This document shows, one piece after another, positions 8,380 through 16,848 of a stretch of DNA of 64,000 nt (positions are counted from its first letter, which is position 1; each line of letters opens with the position of its first letter). Under the pieces are notes generated by a model, which worked only from the letters and a program-made list of their open reading frames with translations, ran no database searches and was not told the origin of the DNA. The position numbers were made by a program, and so were the translations under genes. The stretch comes from ChocPot-Mid sp043804925 (GTDB taxonomy: Bacteria; Bacteroidota; Ignavibacteria; Kapaibacteriales; UBA2268). The stretch is from contig JAZDIP010000092.1 of the NCBI GenBank assembly GCA_043804925.1, positions 37,472-101,471 of the forward strand, written 5' to 3'.

Positions 8380-9564
8380 ATGATATTGAAGAAAATTGCA
8401 TTATATAGTTTAGTTGCTTTGATATTTATAAGTCATACGATTGAATTGTTTTCACAGTCCCATAATTTTGAAGGACCTGCTGACCTTGGAATTGTTGATG
8501 ATTCTGTTATAAACGAAGCTTCAGGTATAGCCGCAAGCCGAAAGAATAAAAATATTCTCTGGGTGCATAATGATGACAGTCCTGAGGCAAGAGTTTTTGC
8601 AATTAATACTTCAGCGAAAATTGTTGCAATTTATGTTTTAAATATTAAAAATGGCAGAGATTGGGAAGATATTGCCATTGGTCCCGGTCCGGAAGAAAAT
8701 TATGATTATATTTATTTTGGTGATATTGGAGATAATTTAAAGCAGTTTAAAACAAAAGAAATTTACAGATTTAAAGAACCATACGTGAGTGAAAACCAAA
8801 AACAAAAAATTGATACTATCAGAGAGTTTGATAAAATATCTTACAAATTACCTGACAAAATATATGACAGTGAAGCTCTGATGATTGACCCTCAAACAAA
8901 GGACCTGTATGTAATTACCAAGAGGTTGGACAATGAAAAAGTTTATAAAATTGAATATCCACAATCTGTTGCTACAACTATAACAGCTGATTTTGTTACA
9001 GAACTGCCATTTGGTTATGAAGGTATGAATGGTTCAGGAGTTACAGCTGCTGATATATCTTCAAACGGGACAGAAATTTTAATAAAAACATATTCAAAGG
9101 TTTATTATTACAAAAGAAATTCCGGCGAAACTATAAAAGAGGCATTAAAAAAAGACCCAAAATCAATTAACTATCAGATGGAACCACAGGGAGAAGGTAT
9201 TAGCTGGCATCCATCTTCATTAGGTTATTATACAATCAGCGAGACGAGTCCATTTCTCATACCTGTACATTTGTATTATTATAAAAGGGTGGAGACCTCA
9301 GTAAAAAAAAAAGAAGACATCAAAGAAAATGAAGAAGTGGCGAAAATAATCCGAAATTATTCCGGCTATTTTTTGGAATTTGAAGAGTTGTCAAACCAAT
9401 CTGAAATTAATGTTGTTGTATATGATATTTTAGGAAGAGAAGTTAAAGATTATAGATTGGTAGCCAATACTAACATAAAACTTGAAGGATTGGAATCGTT
9501 AAAAGGTTGTTATTATGTGTTAATTAAAAATATTAATTGTGTGATTCCTGTTTTTGTTGAATAA
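8380..9564 (+). CDS. Exported protein with probable type IX sorting domain
   Basis: 394 residues. N-terminal signal peptide (KIALYSLVALIFISHTIELFSQ). The body starts with NEASGIAASRKNKNILWVHNDDSPEARVFA, a motif I know from uncharacterised secreted bacterial proteins with a propeller-like fold, and has repeated short beta-segments (YIYFGDIGDN, DLYVITKR). The last 60 or so residues (VVVYDILGREVKDYRL ... GCYYVLIKNINC) match the pattern of a Por/type IX secretion C-terminal domain, though the final lysine/arginine-rich end is replaced by PVFVE. No catalytic motif recognised. Confidence 0.65.
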   Translation: MILKKIALYSLVALIFISHTIELFSQSHNFEGPADLGIVDDSVINEASGIAASRKNKNILWVHNDDSPEARVFAINTSAKIVAIYVLNIKNGRDWEDIAIGPGPEENYDYIYFGDIGDNLKQFKTKEIYRFKEPYVSENQKQKIDTIREFDKISYKLPDKIYDSEALMIDPQTKDLYVITKRLDNEKVYKIEYPQSVATTITADFVTELPFGYEGMNGSGVTAADISSNGTEILIKTYSKVYYYKRNSGETIKEALKKDPKSINYQMEPQGEGISWHPSSLGYYTISETSPFLIPVHLYYYKRVETSVKKKEDIKENEEVAKIIRNYSGYFLEFEELSNQSEINVVVYDILGREVKDYRLVANTNIKLEGLESLKGCYYVLIKNINCVIPVFVE

Positions 9565-9607
9565 TTTTTTATAGATATTTCAAAAATTTTAATTAACTTA
9601 TAAGTAT

Positions 9608-10372
9608 ATGAAAAATAAAATTGTAAGAGATAAAAGAAAAGAAGTTGTAAAAGCCGAAGAATCTATTCGGTTGAATAAGTTTCTTGCTGACAATGGAATA
9701 ACATCCAGAAGAAAAGCAGACGAATTGATTAGCAAGGGTTTTGTTAAAGTTAACGGTAAAACTGTTTCTGAATTAGGTTCAAAAATCAGTTTATCGGATA
9801 AAGTTTCTGTTTCAGGTAATCCGGTAAATACTAACAAGAAATTGATATATATTTTACTTAACAAACCAAAGAATTACCTTACAACCACTGATGATGATTT
9901 AGGCAGGAAAACTGTTCTTGACCTTGTTAAATCTTATGTCAGGATTTTTCCTGTAGGCAGATTGGACAGGAACACAACAGGTGTACTCTTGCTGACTAAT
10001 GACGGTGAGCTAACTTATAGGTTGACACATCCCAAATATAGGATTGAAAGAATTTATAATGCCGGTTTGGATATGCCATTAAAATTCTCTGATGCTCAAA
10101 AAATAGCCGGAGGGATTGAACTTGAAGATGGAAAAACAGCACCTTGTGAGATTTTTATTAATCCAAAGGATAAAACCCAAGTTACAATTTCATTATACGA
10201 AGGAAAAAACCATGAGGTTAAAAGAATGTTTGAAGCTGTCGGATATCAGGTTAGTAAACTTGACAGGAAAGTTTTTGCAGGTTTATCTAATGCAGGTATG
10301 AAAAGGGGAGAATACAGGAGATTACTAAATAATGAAATACTTGCTTTGAAAAGAATGACAGGAATAATGTAA
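9608..10372 (+). CDS. RluB/RsuA-family pseudouridine synthase
   Basis: Isomerises uridine in rRNA. Residues 20-65 form an S4 RNA-binding domain (IRLNKFLADNGITSRRKADELI...GFVKVNGKTV), followed by the RsuA/RluB/E/F catalytic domain with PVGRLDRNTTGVLLLTNDG, where the Asp in RLD is the catalytic nucleophile, and a KMFEAVG-like motif (VKRMFEAVGYQV). The S4 plus catalytic layout and 254-residue length fit RluB (23S rRNA) best, but RsuA-type specificity cannot be excluded. The start ATG has a weak upstream site. Confidence 0.9.
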   Translation: MKNKIVRDKRKEVVKAEESIRLNKFLADNGITSRRKADELISKGFVKVNGKTVSELGSKISLSDKVSVSGNPVNTNKKLIYILLNKPKNYLTTTDDDLGRKTVLDLVKSYVRIFPVGRLDRNTTGVLLLTNDGELTYRLTHPKYRIERIYNAGLDMPLKFSDAQKIAGGIELEDGKTAPCEIFINPKDKTQVTISLYEGKNHEVKRMFEAVGYQVSKLDRKVFAGLSNAGMKRGEYRRLLNNEILALKRMTGIM

Positions 10373-10418
10373 TTCGATATTGATAAAAAATTTTAATAAT
10401 ATATTCAGGAGAAAACCT

Positions 10419-10916
10419 ATGAAATCATTTACTTTTATTTTATTGATAATGTTTTCAATCAGTACAACTTATACACAGGTACAGAAAACATCGCCCATTT
10501 TGGATGAAAAGCCATTGCTAAATCAGGGAGATGAAACTGACATAGAGAACATGGACCCGGTATATACCTTGATGGGTATTCCAACAGAACTTAATCAAAA
10601 GTGTATTGATTTTTTCAATATTTTAATGACCGGTGATGTTGAAAAAGCATATAGTGAATTCTTGAAGAACAGTCCTTTAATTCGAAATAAGGATAAAGTC
10701 AAGGAACAGGTTATTAAAACAAATCAGGCAATTGAACTTTATGGCAAAATTATTGGACATGAGCAAGCCGGTGCCGAATATATATCAGTTTCTTATGTTA
10801 GGGTGAAGTACCTGAGTTTGCATCCGTTCAATCCGATTCTTTGGACGTTTACTTTTTATAATTCACCTACTATTGGTTGGATTGTTTTAAATCTAAAATA
10901 TACAGATACATTTTAA
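10419..10916 (+). CDS. Exported hypothetical protein
   Basis: About 165 residues. I take the ATG at 10419 because AGGAGA lies 7-8 nt upstream; a TTG at 10380 would add 13 residues. The N-terminus (FTFILLIMFSISTTYTQ) is a signal peptide. The mature part is a single small domain with LNQKCIDFFNILMTGDVEKAYSEFLKN and a beta-rich C-terminal half, resembling in outline the NTF2-like small exported domains, but no family could be named. It sits between the pseudouridine synthase and the superoxide dismutase on the same strand. Confidence 0.65.
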   Translation: MKSFTFILLIMFSISTTYTQVQKTSPILDEKPLLNQGDETDIENMDPVYTLMGIPTELNQKCIDFFNILMTGDVEKAYSEFLKNSPLIRNKDKVKEQVIKTNQAIELYGKIIGHEQAGAEYISVSYVRVKYLSLHPFNPILWTFTFYNSPTIGWIVLNLKYTDTF

Positions 10917-10945
10917 ATGAAAACAAAAATTGAAAGGAAATAGAA

Positions 10946-11677
10946 ATGGAAATAAACAGAAGAGATTTTTTGCAAAGTGCCGGAGTATTATCTGCTGTTG
11001 CGGCTATGGGAGCAACACTTCCGGTATTCGGTCAAAGCGGACAGGACAATTTGTTTTTAAATAATACCGAGCATAAATTACCCGAATTGCCCTATGATTT
11101 TGATGCCTTGGATTCTTATATAGACGCAAAAACAATTGAACTGCATTATACAAAACATCATCAGGGATACGTAAACGGCTTGAATAAAGCAGAAGCCGAA
11201 ATAACCGAAGCATTAGGAAAAAAAGATTTTTCGATGATAGATTATTGGCTGAAAAAGCTTGCATTTCATGGAGCCGGTAATTTTCTTCATACGCTTTACT
11301 GGAATTCTATGTCACCAAATGGTGGGGGAGAGCCAAAGGGTTATTTAGCCGACAGGATTAAAATTGATTTCGGAACTTTCGAGAAGTTTAAAATGATGTT
11401 TTCAGCCGCCGCATCTTCCGTTGAAGGAAGTGGATGGGGTTTGCTGGCATACCAGCCATCAACAAAAAAACTTATAATTCTCCAGATTGAAAATCATCAG
11501 AAACTTACAACATGGGATATTATTCCATTGATGACTATTGATGTTTGGGAGCATGCTTATTACTTGAAGTATCAGAATAAACGTGCCGATTACATTAAGG
11601 AATGGTGGAATATTGTTAATTGGGAAAATGCATCCAAGAATTTTTCAATTCATCCGATTAGGGAAGAACAAAAATAA
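10946..11677 (+). CDS. Superoxide dismutase (Fe/Mn), Tat-exported
   Basis: Dismutes superoxide to oxygen and hydrogen peroxide. Residues 1-30 form a twin-arginine signal (NRRDFLQSAG, then a hydrophobic stretch ending VFGQ), so the enzyme is probably exported folded with its metal. The mature domain starts LPELPYDFDALDSYI. The four ligands can be placed: His67 (IELHYTKHH), His115 (FLHTLYW), Asp199 and His203 (TIDVWEHAYYL). The helix GSGWGLLAYQ and the C-terminal WWNIVNWENASKNF are also typical. Most bacterial Fe/Mn SODs lack a Tat signal. Metal preference cannot be decided by eye. Confidence 0.94.
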   Translation: MEINRRDFLQSAGVLSAVAAMGATLPVFGQSGQDNLFLNNTEHKLPELPYDFDALDSYIDAKTIELHYTKHHQGYVNGLNKAEAEITEALGKKDFSMIDYWLKKLAFHGAGNFLHTLYWNSMSPNGGGEPKGYLADRIKIDFGTFEKFKMMFSAAASSVEGSGWGLLAYQPSTKKLIILQIENHQKLTTWDIIPLMTIDVWEHAYYLKYQNKRADYIKEWWNIVNWENASKNFSIHPIREEQK

Positions 11678-11730
11678 CTTGTAAGTTTTATAGATAGTTA
11701 AAAAAAATAACCCAAAAAATTTACATTTTT

Positions 11731-11778
11731 TTGAGACGTTTTTGCCTTTTATGTGTCATTATAATTATAATGTTGGCA
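11731..11778 (+). repeat. Dispersed GAGACG element, copy A
   Basis: The text TGAGACGTTTTTGCCTTTTA-TGTGTCATTATA recurs, with a few substitutions and a small deletion, at 40018-40063. Both copies lie shortly after the 3' end of a plus-strand gene (sod here, the helicase there). Function unknown. Confidence 0.65.
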
Positions 11779-11809
11779 AATTTTACAAAATATTACCATA
11801 TCCTCGTCC

Positions 11810-13453
11810 TTACTCCTCATTCCCAAAACCTGCAAGCAGAATTGCTATTTTGTTTTCGGTTGCTTTGTAATTATATACATAAGGACCATTGAAAATCATA
11901 GCAAAAGCAAGCAGTTCACCGTCCACAGTGTTTACATATCCAGCAAGGGAACTGACATTTCTCAATGTTCCGGTTTTCGCACAAACATTATTTTCAGCAG
12001 GAGTACCGACCATGCGCTTATATAATGTTCCGTCAATCCCTGCTATTGCAAGAGAATTATAAAAGTTTTCGGCAAATGGCAGATATTGCGATTTAATCAG
12101 CGTAGCAATTAAAGCCCTTGTGGTAACAAGGTTTCTGCGTGATAAACCTGAGCCGTCATTAATCTGGCACTTTTTAAAGTCAATTCCAAGACTATCGTAT
12201 ATCAGTCTTTTCACCGCTCTCGATTTATCGCTCGTTTTATCATAAGAGCCGGCATAAGCCCCGACAATTTTAAACAAATTCTCTGCAAGGAAATTTTCAC
12301 TTTCCTTGTTGCATGTCTCAACAATTTCCATTATAGGTCTTCCGAATTCTGCAACGAACATTGGTTTGGTTTTTAAGTCCCTGATATGTTTTATATATAT
12401 ATTTCCAGTTACTTCAATCCCAAAATTATTCATTGCATTCTTGAAAGCTCCTGCCACAGCCATAGCCGGGCAATCAATAAAATACATATATGCATAAGTC
12501 TGTCCAACACGAAGTTTTCCGTTAACAATAAATTTTTGCCGGCATCCGTTCATTTTTGCAGTAGTAATTCGCATTGTCCCTTTTTTTCTTCTCTTAGGAG
12601 CAGGTGGTGCATCTCCAACATTCAACATTTCAGCATTATCCTTTTTTTGATAATTAGTAATTAATAATTGGTAATTAGTAATTAATTTACTGTCTGCTAA
12701 TCCGTCAATTATAAATTGTCCATTACTCTCCTTTATTCCACTACCATTATTGAGAGAAGCTAAAGTTGCATTATTTTCAATAACAAAGGATTCCGACCTT
12801 GGAATTACCGTAACGCTGACTCCAGAAGCTGTAGCAGTAGCTATAACAGTAGCAGTATTTCTTTCCAGAGTTAATGCAGTAATAGGGGGGAGTGGCTCTA
12901 CCATATCAGCATCATTGCTGTATTCTTTTCGATTTGTAACGCTGTCAAAATAAGAATCATCAGCATAAATATTTCCTTCAATTTTCTTTATTCCTAAAGA
13001 CTGTAGCTTATGTGCAAGTACTTCCAGGTCTGTTACTTTGAGCAGTGCATCACCTCTGCCATAAATATATAAATTACCTTTTAATACAGGTTCAATTTTT
13101 TTGGCATCCGTATATACACTTGTGTTAATAATGTGTTCATCTCCCAATGTGTATAAAGCTGCAAAAGTAGTAAAGAGTTTAGTGTTCGATGCGGGAGTTA
13201 GCAAATCATCTATATTTTTCTTGTAATAGTATTCTTTTTCATCAATTGAATAAATTGCCAATCCATATTTCGTATTCTTCAAGCCAGCCGAAGCAAGAAT
13301 ATTTTCAATTTCAGTTTTAAGTTTATCAATGATTTTATTGTGCTTTGGAGCCGATTGGTTATTAACAGTTTCATTATTGCTAAGTGGAGAATAAGTTAAA
13401 ACGCCAACTAGTATAAATAAAATAAAATATATATATTTTTTTCTTGATTTCAT
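11810..13453 (-). CDS. dacB: D-alanyl-D-alanine carboxypeptidase/endopeptidase (PBP4 family)
   Basis: Low-molecular-mass penicillin-binding protein, peptidase family S13, acting on peptidoglycan in the periplasm. The 547 residues start with a membrane or signal segment (YIYFILFILVGVLTYSPL). The three active-site motifs are present: S89-N-T-K92 in TPASNTKLFT, SGLSRRN (SxN) in the C-terminal half, and KTGT in CAKTGTLRNVSSLAGYV. GDALLKVTDLEVLAHKL is typical of PBP4 domain II. Near residues 258-272 the protein carries SKLITNYQLLITNYQKK, encoded by a 21-bp-period DNA repeat in frame, in a region likely to be a surface loop. Confidence 0.9.
   Translation of the reverse strand: MKSRKKYIYFILFILVGVLTYSPLSNNETVNNQSAPKHNKIIDKLKTEIENILASAGLKNTKYGLAIYSIDEKEYYYKKNIDDLLTPASNTKLFTTFAALYTLGDEHIINTSVYTDAKKIEPVLKGNLYIYGRGDALLKVTDLEVLAHKLQSLGIKKIEGNIYADDSYFDSVTNRKEYSNDADMVEPLPPITALTLERNTATVIATATASGVSVTVIPRSESFVIENNATLASLNNGSGIKESNGQFIIDGLADSKLITNYQLLITNYQKKDNAEMLNVGDAPPAPKRRKKGTMRITTAKMNGCRQKFIVNGKLRVGQTYAYMYFIDCPAMAVAGAFKNAMNNFGIEVTGNIYIKHIRDLKTKPMFVAEFGRPIMEIVETCNKESENFLAENLFKIVGAYAGSYDKTSDKSRAVKRLIYDSLGIDFKKCQINDGSGLSRRNLVTTRALIATLIKSQYLPFAENFYNSLAIAGIDGTLYKRMVGTPAENNVCAKTGTLRNVSSLAGYVNTVDGELLAFAMIFNGPYVYNYKATENKIAILLAGFGNEE
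12651..12686. repeat. AT-rich tandem repeat translated inside dacB
   Basis: The 15-mer TAATTAGTAATTAAT occurs exactly at 12651-12665 and 12672-12686, a 21-bp period, i.e. seven codons. On the coding strand it gives two copies of LITNYQ. The length preserves the frame. Confidence 0.85.
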
Positions 13454-13479
13454 TATATCATCAATATTTTCAGTAATAC

Positions 13480-14436
13480 TTAATCCTGTTTAGACAAAAC
13501 TACAATTTTCTCATATATTTTTTCTGCAATTTCCTTTTCAGTACCGGAAAACCATTGAATTTCACGGTTTTTTCGAAACCATGTCAATTGTCTTTTAGCA
13601 TATCTTCTTGTATTTTGTTTCATTTTATCTAAGGATTGTTCTTCACTCATTCGCTCGAACAGGTAAGCAATTGCTTCTTTATATCCAACAGTATTCAATG
13701 AATTTAAATCTGGTGAATATCCCATTGACAAAACTTTTTTAACTTCATCTACTAATCCATTCTTCCACATTAATTCAGCTCTTAGGTTAATTCTCTCATA
13801 AAGTTCATTCCTCGGATATTCAATACCAAAGTAATGAACGTCAAAATCCCTTGTCTTTTGATATTTTTTTTGTGCTTCTGAAAAAGGGATACCTGTCAAT
13901 TCAAAGTATTCCAATGCCCTGATAATTCTTCTTGGATTTTTATCATTATATTTTTCTGCAGAAACCATATCAAGTGATTTTAGTTTGTCGTACAATGAAT
14001 CAATTCCATGCTCATTTAATTGTTTTTCTAAACGGTTAATAATTTCTTTTCTTAAAGTCTCATCCTTTTCATCTTCAAAAAAACCTTTACAGAGAGATTG
14101 AATATATAGTCCTGTTCCTCCGGCAACAACAGGAATTTTATTTCTTTGCAAAATGTCCTTTGCAATTCTTTCAGCATCATCTCCAAACTTTCCTGCACTA
14201 TAATATTCATCCGGATTAAGTATATTGATAAAATGTGTTTTTACAGCATTAAGTTCCGGTTTTGTAGGTGTTGCCGTTCCTATATCGAGATATTTATATA
14301 TTTGTCTTGAATCGGCAGAGATGATTTCAATATCTAAAAACTTGGATAGTTCAATGGAAACTCCGGTCTTACCTGAAGCAGTAGGACCTACAATAGCAAT
14401 CATTGTTTTATTTTTTATTAATTCATCGTAATTCAT
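13480..14436 (-). CDS. miaA: tRNA dimethylallyltransferase MiaA
   Basis: Transfers the dimethylallyl group to N6 of A37 in tRNAs reading UNN codons. The 318 residues include the P-loop GPTASGKT (residues 17-24), ISADSRQIYKYLDIGTATPT (substrate and prenyl-acceptor region), VAGGTGLYIQSL, NPRRIIRALE, and the C-terminal QNTRRYAKRQLTWFRK tRNA-binding helix. It follows the NSS transporter and precedes dacB on the minus strand with short gaps, so the three may be co-transcribed. Together with mnmA it gives two anticodon-loop modification enzymes in the window. Confidence 0.95.
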   Translation of the reverse strand: MNYDELIKNKTMIAIVGPTASGKTGVSIELSKFLDIEIISADSRQIYKYLDIGTATPTKPELNAVKTHFINILNPDEYYSAGKFGDDAERIAKDILQRNKIPVVAGGTGLYIQSLCKGFFEDEKDETLRKEIINRLEKQLNEHGIDSLYDKLKSLDMVSAEKYNDKNPRRIIRALEYFELTGIPFSEAQKKYQKTRDFDVHYFGIEYPRNELYERINLRAELMWKNGLVDEVKKVLSMGYSPDLNSLNTVGYKEAIAYLFERMSEEQSLDKMKQNTRRYAKRQLTWFRKNREIQWFSGTEKEIAEKIYEKIVVLSKQD

Positions 14437-14499
14437 TTTAGGATTATTTTCTCCGTACTTTTATAAAATCCTCCTGATTAAATGTATTAGGATTAAAAA

Positions 14500-15864
14500 T
14501 TATAATAATTCTGATAACCAATCGAAAAATTTAAATAGATTTAACAATATTAAAAATACTACAGCCGGAATAAAATATTTAATCAAGAATATCCAAATCT
14601 TTCTCAATTTAAAAAATTCTTTTGAACCTTTTTCAAGTTCATCGGCAGCTTTTCCGGCACCCCAAATCCATCCTATAAAAATTGACAATAACAATGCTCC
14701 AAAAGCAAGAGAAAAGTCACCCCAAAGAAAACTCATCTGGCTTAGAAAATCAGGTGCTGAAAGATACGAAGGGAGCCAGCCGAAATTTGTCAGATAATCA
14801 TTTGCACCTTGAGATAAAGCAGAAGGAAGCCCGATTATAAAAACAAAAATTGCAACAGGTAAAACGATTTTTTTTCTGTTTACTTTTTTCTCATCAACAA
14901 GATAAGATACAGGTACTTCCAGCAAAGATATTGTTGATGTTAATGCTGCAATAGACAGCAGAACAAAAAACAAAGCTCCAACAATTGCTCCTCCCGGCAT
15001 TGATATAAATAACTTAGGGAACACAACAAATACAAGAGCTGCTCCCTGCGATGGGCTTTCTCCCATAGAGAACAGGGCAGGAAATATTATTAATCCAGCC
15101 ATAATTGCTATCATAGTATCGAAGAAACTGATATAAACTGCAGATGTAATTATATTTTCCTTTTTTGATATATAACTTCCATATGTAATCATCAATCCCA
15201 TGCCTAAACTAAGAGAAAAGAATGCCTGTCCCAATGCCGCTAATATGGTTTTACCTGTGATTTTTGTGAAATCCGGCATTAGATAAAATGATAATCCCTT
15301 ATATGAATTTTCGAGAGTATTTGAATAAATGATTAGGATAAGCATTAAAATAAATAGAATGGGCATCAATATTTTAGACCATTTCTCGATTCCACCTTCG
15401 ACACCACCGTAAACAATTGATGCTGTAATTAGCATAAAGTATGCAAAAAGTAAAATAACCGTTATTGGGTCTGCTACAAATTCAGTAAATCCGTATGCCT
15501 GACTGAAGGCAGTTTTGAAGATATATCCGAAAGTCCAACCGGCTATAACTCCATAAAAAGATAGTATTCCGGCACCGGTAATTACACCAAGTAATCCGAC
15601 AAACCGCCAATAAGATTTTGGTTTAATGGAATTTATCGCACCAACGGGATTTTTTTGGGAGAAACGACCCAGAGCAAGTTCACCAAACATATAAGGAAGT
15701 CCAATGATAACAACGAAAAAAATGTAGAGTAAAACAAAAGCCGCACCACCGTTTTCGCCGACTATATATGGGAATCTCCAAATATTTCCCAATCCGATAG
15801 CAGAACCTGCCGCAGCCATTATAAATCCAAATTTCGAGCTCCATTGACCCCTATTTGCATCCAT
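14500..15864 (-). CDS. Sodium-dependent transporter, neurotransmitter:sodium symporter family
   Basis: LeuT-fold symporter of the inner membrane for amino acids or related solutes. The N-terminus WSSKFGFIMAAAGSAIGLGN followed by IWRFPYIVGENGGAAFVLLY is the classic TM1 signature, with the unwound GSAIGLGN segment that binds sodium and substrate. TM6 and TM8 segments (LGQAFFSLSLGMGLMITYGSY, SIAALTSTISLLEVPVSYLVDE) are also typical. About 11 hydrophobic segments over 454 residues, normal for the bacterial branch. Substrate unknown. Confidence 0.92.
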   Translation of the reverse strand: MDANRGQWSSKFGFIMAAAGSAIGLGNIWRFPYIVGENGGAAFVLLYIFFVVIIGLPYMFGELALGRFSQKNPVGAINSIKPKSYWRFVGLLGVITGAGILSFYGVIAGWTFGYIFKTAFSQAYGFTEFVADPITVILLFAYFMLITASIVYGGVEGGIEKWSKILMPILFILMLILIIYSNTLENSYKGLSFYLMPDFTKITGKTILAALGQAFFSLSLGMGLMITYGSYISKKENIITSAVYISFFDTMIAIMAGLIIFPALFSMGESPSQGAALVFVVFPKLFISMPGGAIVGALFFVLLSIAALTSTISLLEVPVSYLVDEKKVNRKKIVLPVAIFVFIIGLPSALSQGANDYLTNFGWLPSYLSAPDFLSQMSFLWGDFSLAFGALLLSIFIGWIWGAGKAADELEKGSKEFFKLRKIWIFLIKYFIPAVVFLILLNLFKFFDWLSELL

Positions 15865-16352
15865 TTTTTATCCTTTAAATCTTTGAAATATGACAATATT
15901 TTTTTGTAAATTATGAAATTTGCCTGTAAATAAAAAAGTTTTGACATAAATGGAATATTTGATGAATAGTTTATAAAGATTTTTTTTAGGTTCTTCGCTA
16001 AATGAAGTTGTTAATTCTATGCTAATTTTTACTGCAATCCTATTTCATCATGAGATTGCTTCACTAGGTTCGCAATGACGGTCTTCATCAGGTGGTATTT
16101 GGGAATAGTGTATAGAAATGAATTGAGATTGCTTCATGCCGCTCAATCGGGAACGTAACGACATGGATGGATTGTTGCTGTCCTGCGGACATAAACCGGC
16201 ATAACCGATCATTGCGTGGAATGAAATGATGAAGCAATCTTTTTAATTTTACCCACTATAAATAATGAAGAACAAGAAAATTTTTTGTTTAAAATATTAT
16301 TTATTACTTATATTTGTAGTTGTATTAGCAACTGTTGTATTAGCAACTATAT
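15865..16352. repeat. Spacer with GAGATTGCTTC-type dispersed repeat
   Basis: No gene seen in about 490 bp between the divergent NSS and marR genes, so promoters for both must lie here. GAGATTGCTTCA occurs at 16052 and 16125, and its inverse ATGAAGCAATCT at 16229-16240, with CGCAATGACG nearby. This matches the widespread CGTCATTGCGA...GAAGCAATCT type of intergenic repeat known from many draft bacterial genomes. The inverted pair 16126-16137/16229-16240 could fold into a long stem with a degenerate middle. Confidence 0.7.
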
Positions 16353-16796
16353 ATGAAGATGGAAAAAAATAAGGATAAATCAGTAGGTACTGCAATTGGC
16401 AGAACTTTGAGGGTATTTAAAAATACAATGCAAAAGCATTTTGAGGATGCCGGTTTCAAATTATCGGTTGAGCAGTGGCTGATTTTGTTGCTGTTGAAAA
16501 TGCAGGATGGCAGGACACAGCAAGAGTTGTGCAACGCTGCTGTTAAGGAAAAAACAACCGTAACAAGATTGATTGATGCTTTGGAAAAAAAGCAGATGCT
16601 CCTAAGAGTTAAGGACAAAAACGACAGGCGTAACAATCTTATATATATTACCGATACCGGAAGACAGGCAGAAGAAATCTTAACACCAATTGCTTTTACA
16701 ATCAATGAAAAAGCTGTCAAGGGTTTCAAAAAAGATGAAATTGCTCATTTGTTGGATATGTTAAACCGAATGGTTGAAAATTTGTCTGATAGTTAA
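16353..16796 (+). CDS. MarR-family transcriptional regulator
   Basis: 147 residues with a winged helix: KLSVEQWLILLLLKMQDGRTQQELCNAA, recognition helix VKEKTTVTRLIDALEKKQML, and a wing LRVKDKNDRRNNLIYITDTGR. MarR proteins dimerise and usually repress adjacent efflux genes, releasing DNA when a small ligand or oxidant is bound. The gene lies 52 nt upstream of an RND adaptor-pump-TolC set on the same strand, which makes that set its likely target. The start ATG (16353) follows ATAT without a strong ribosome site; the third codon is another ATG. Confidence 0.9.
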   Translation: MKMEKNKDKSVGTAIGRTLRVFKNTMQKHFEDAGFKLSVEQWLILLLLKMQDGRTQQELCNAAVKEKTTVTRLIDALEKKQMLLRVKDKNDRRNNLIYITDTGRQAEEILTPIAFTINEKAVKGFKKDEIAHLLDMLNRMVENLSDS

Positions 16797-16848
16797 TATG
16801 TATGGGTAAATTGAAAAAATATTTTTATAATTATATAAACCGTGATTT

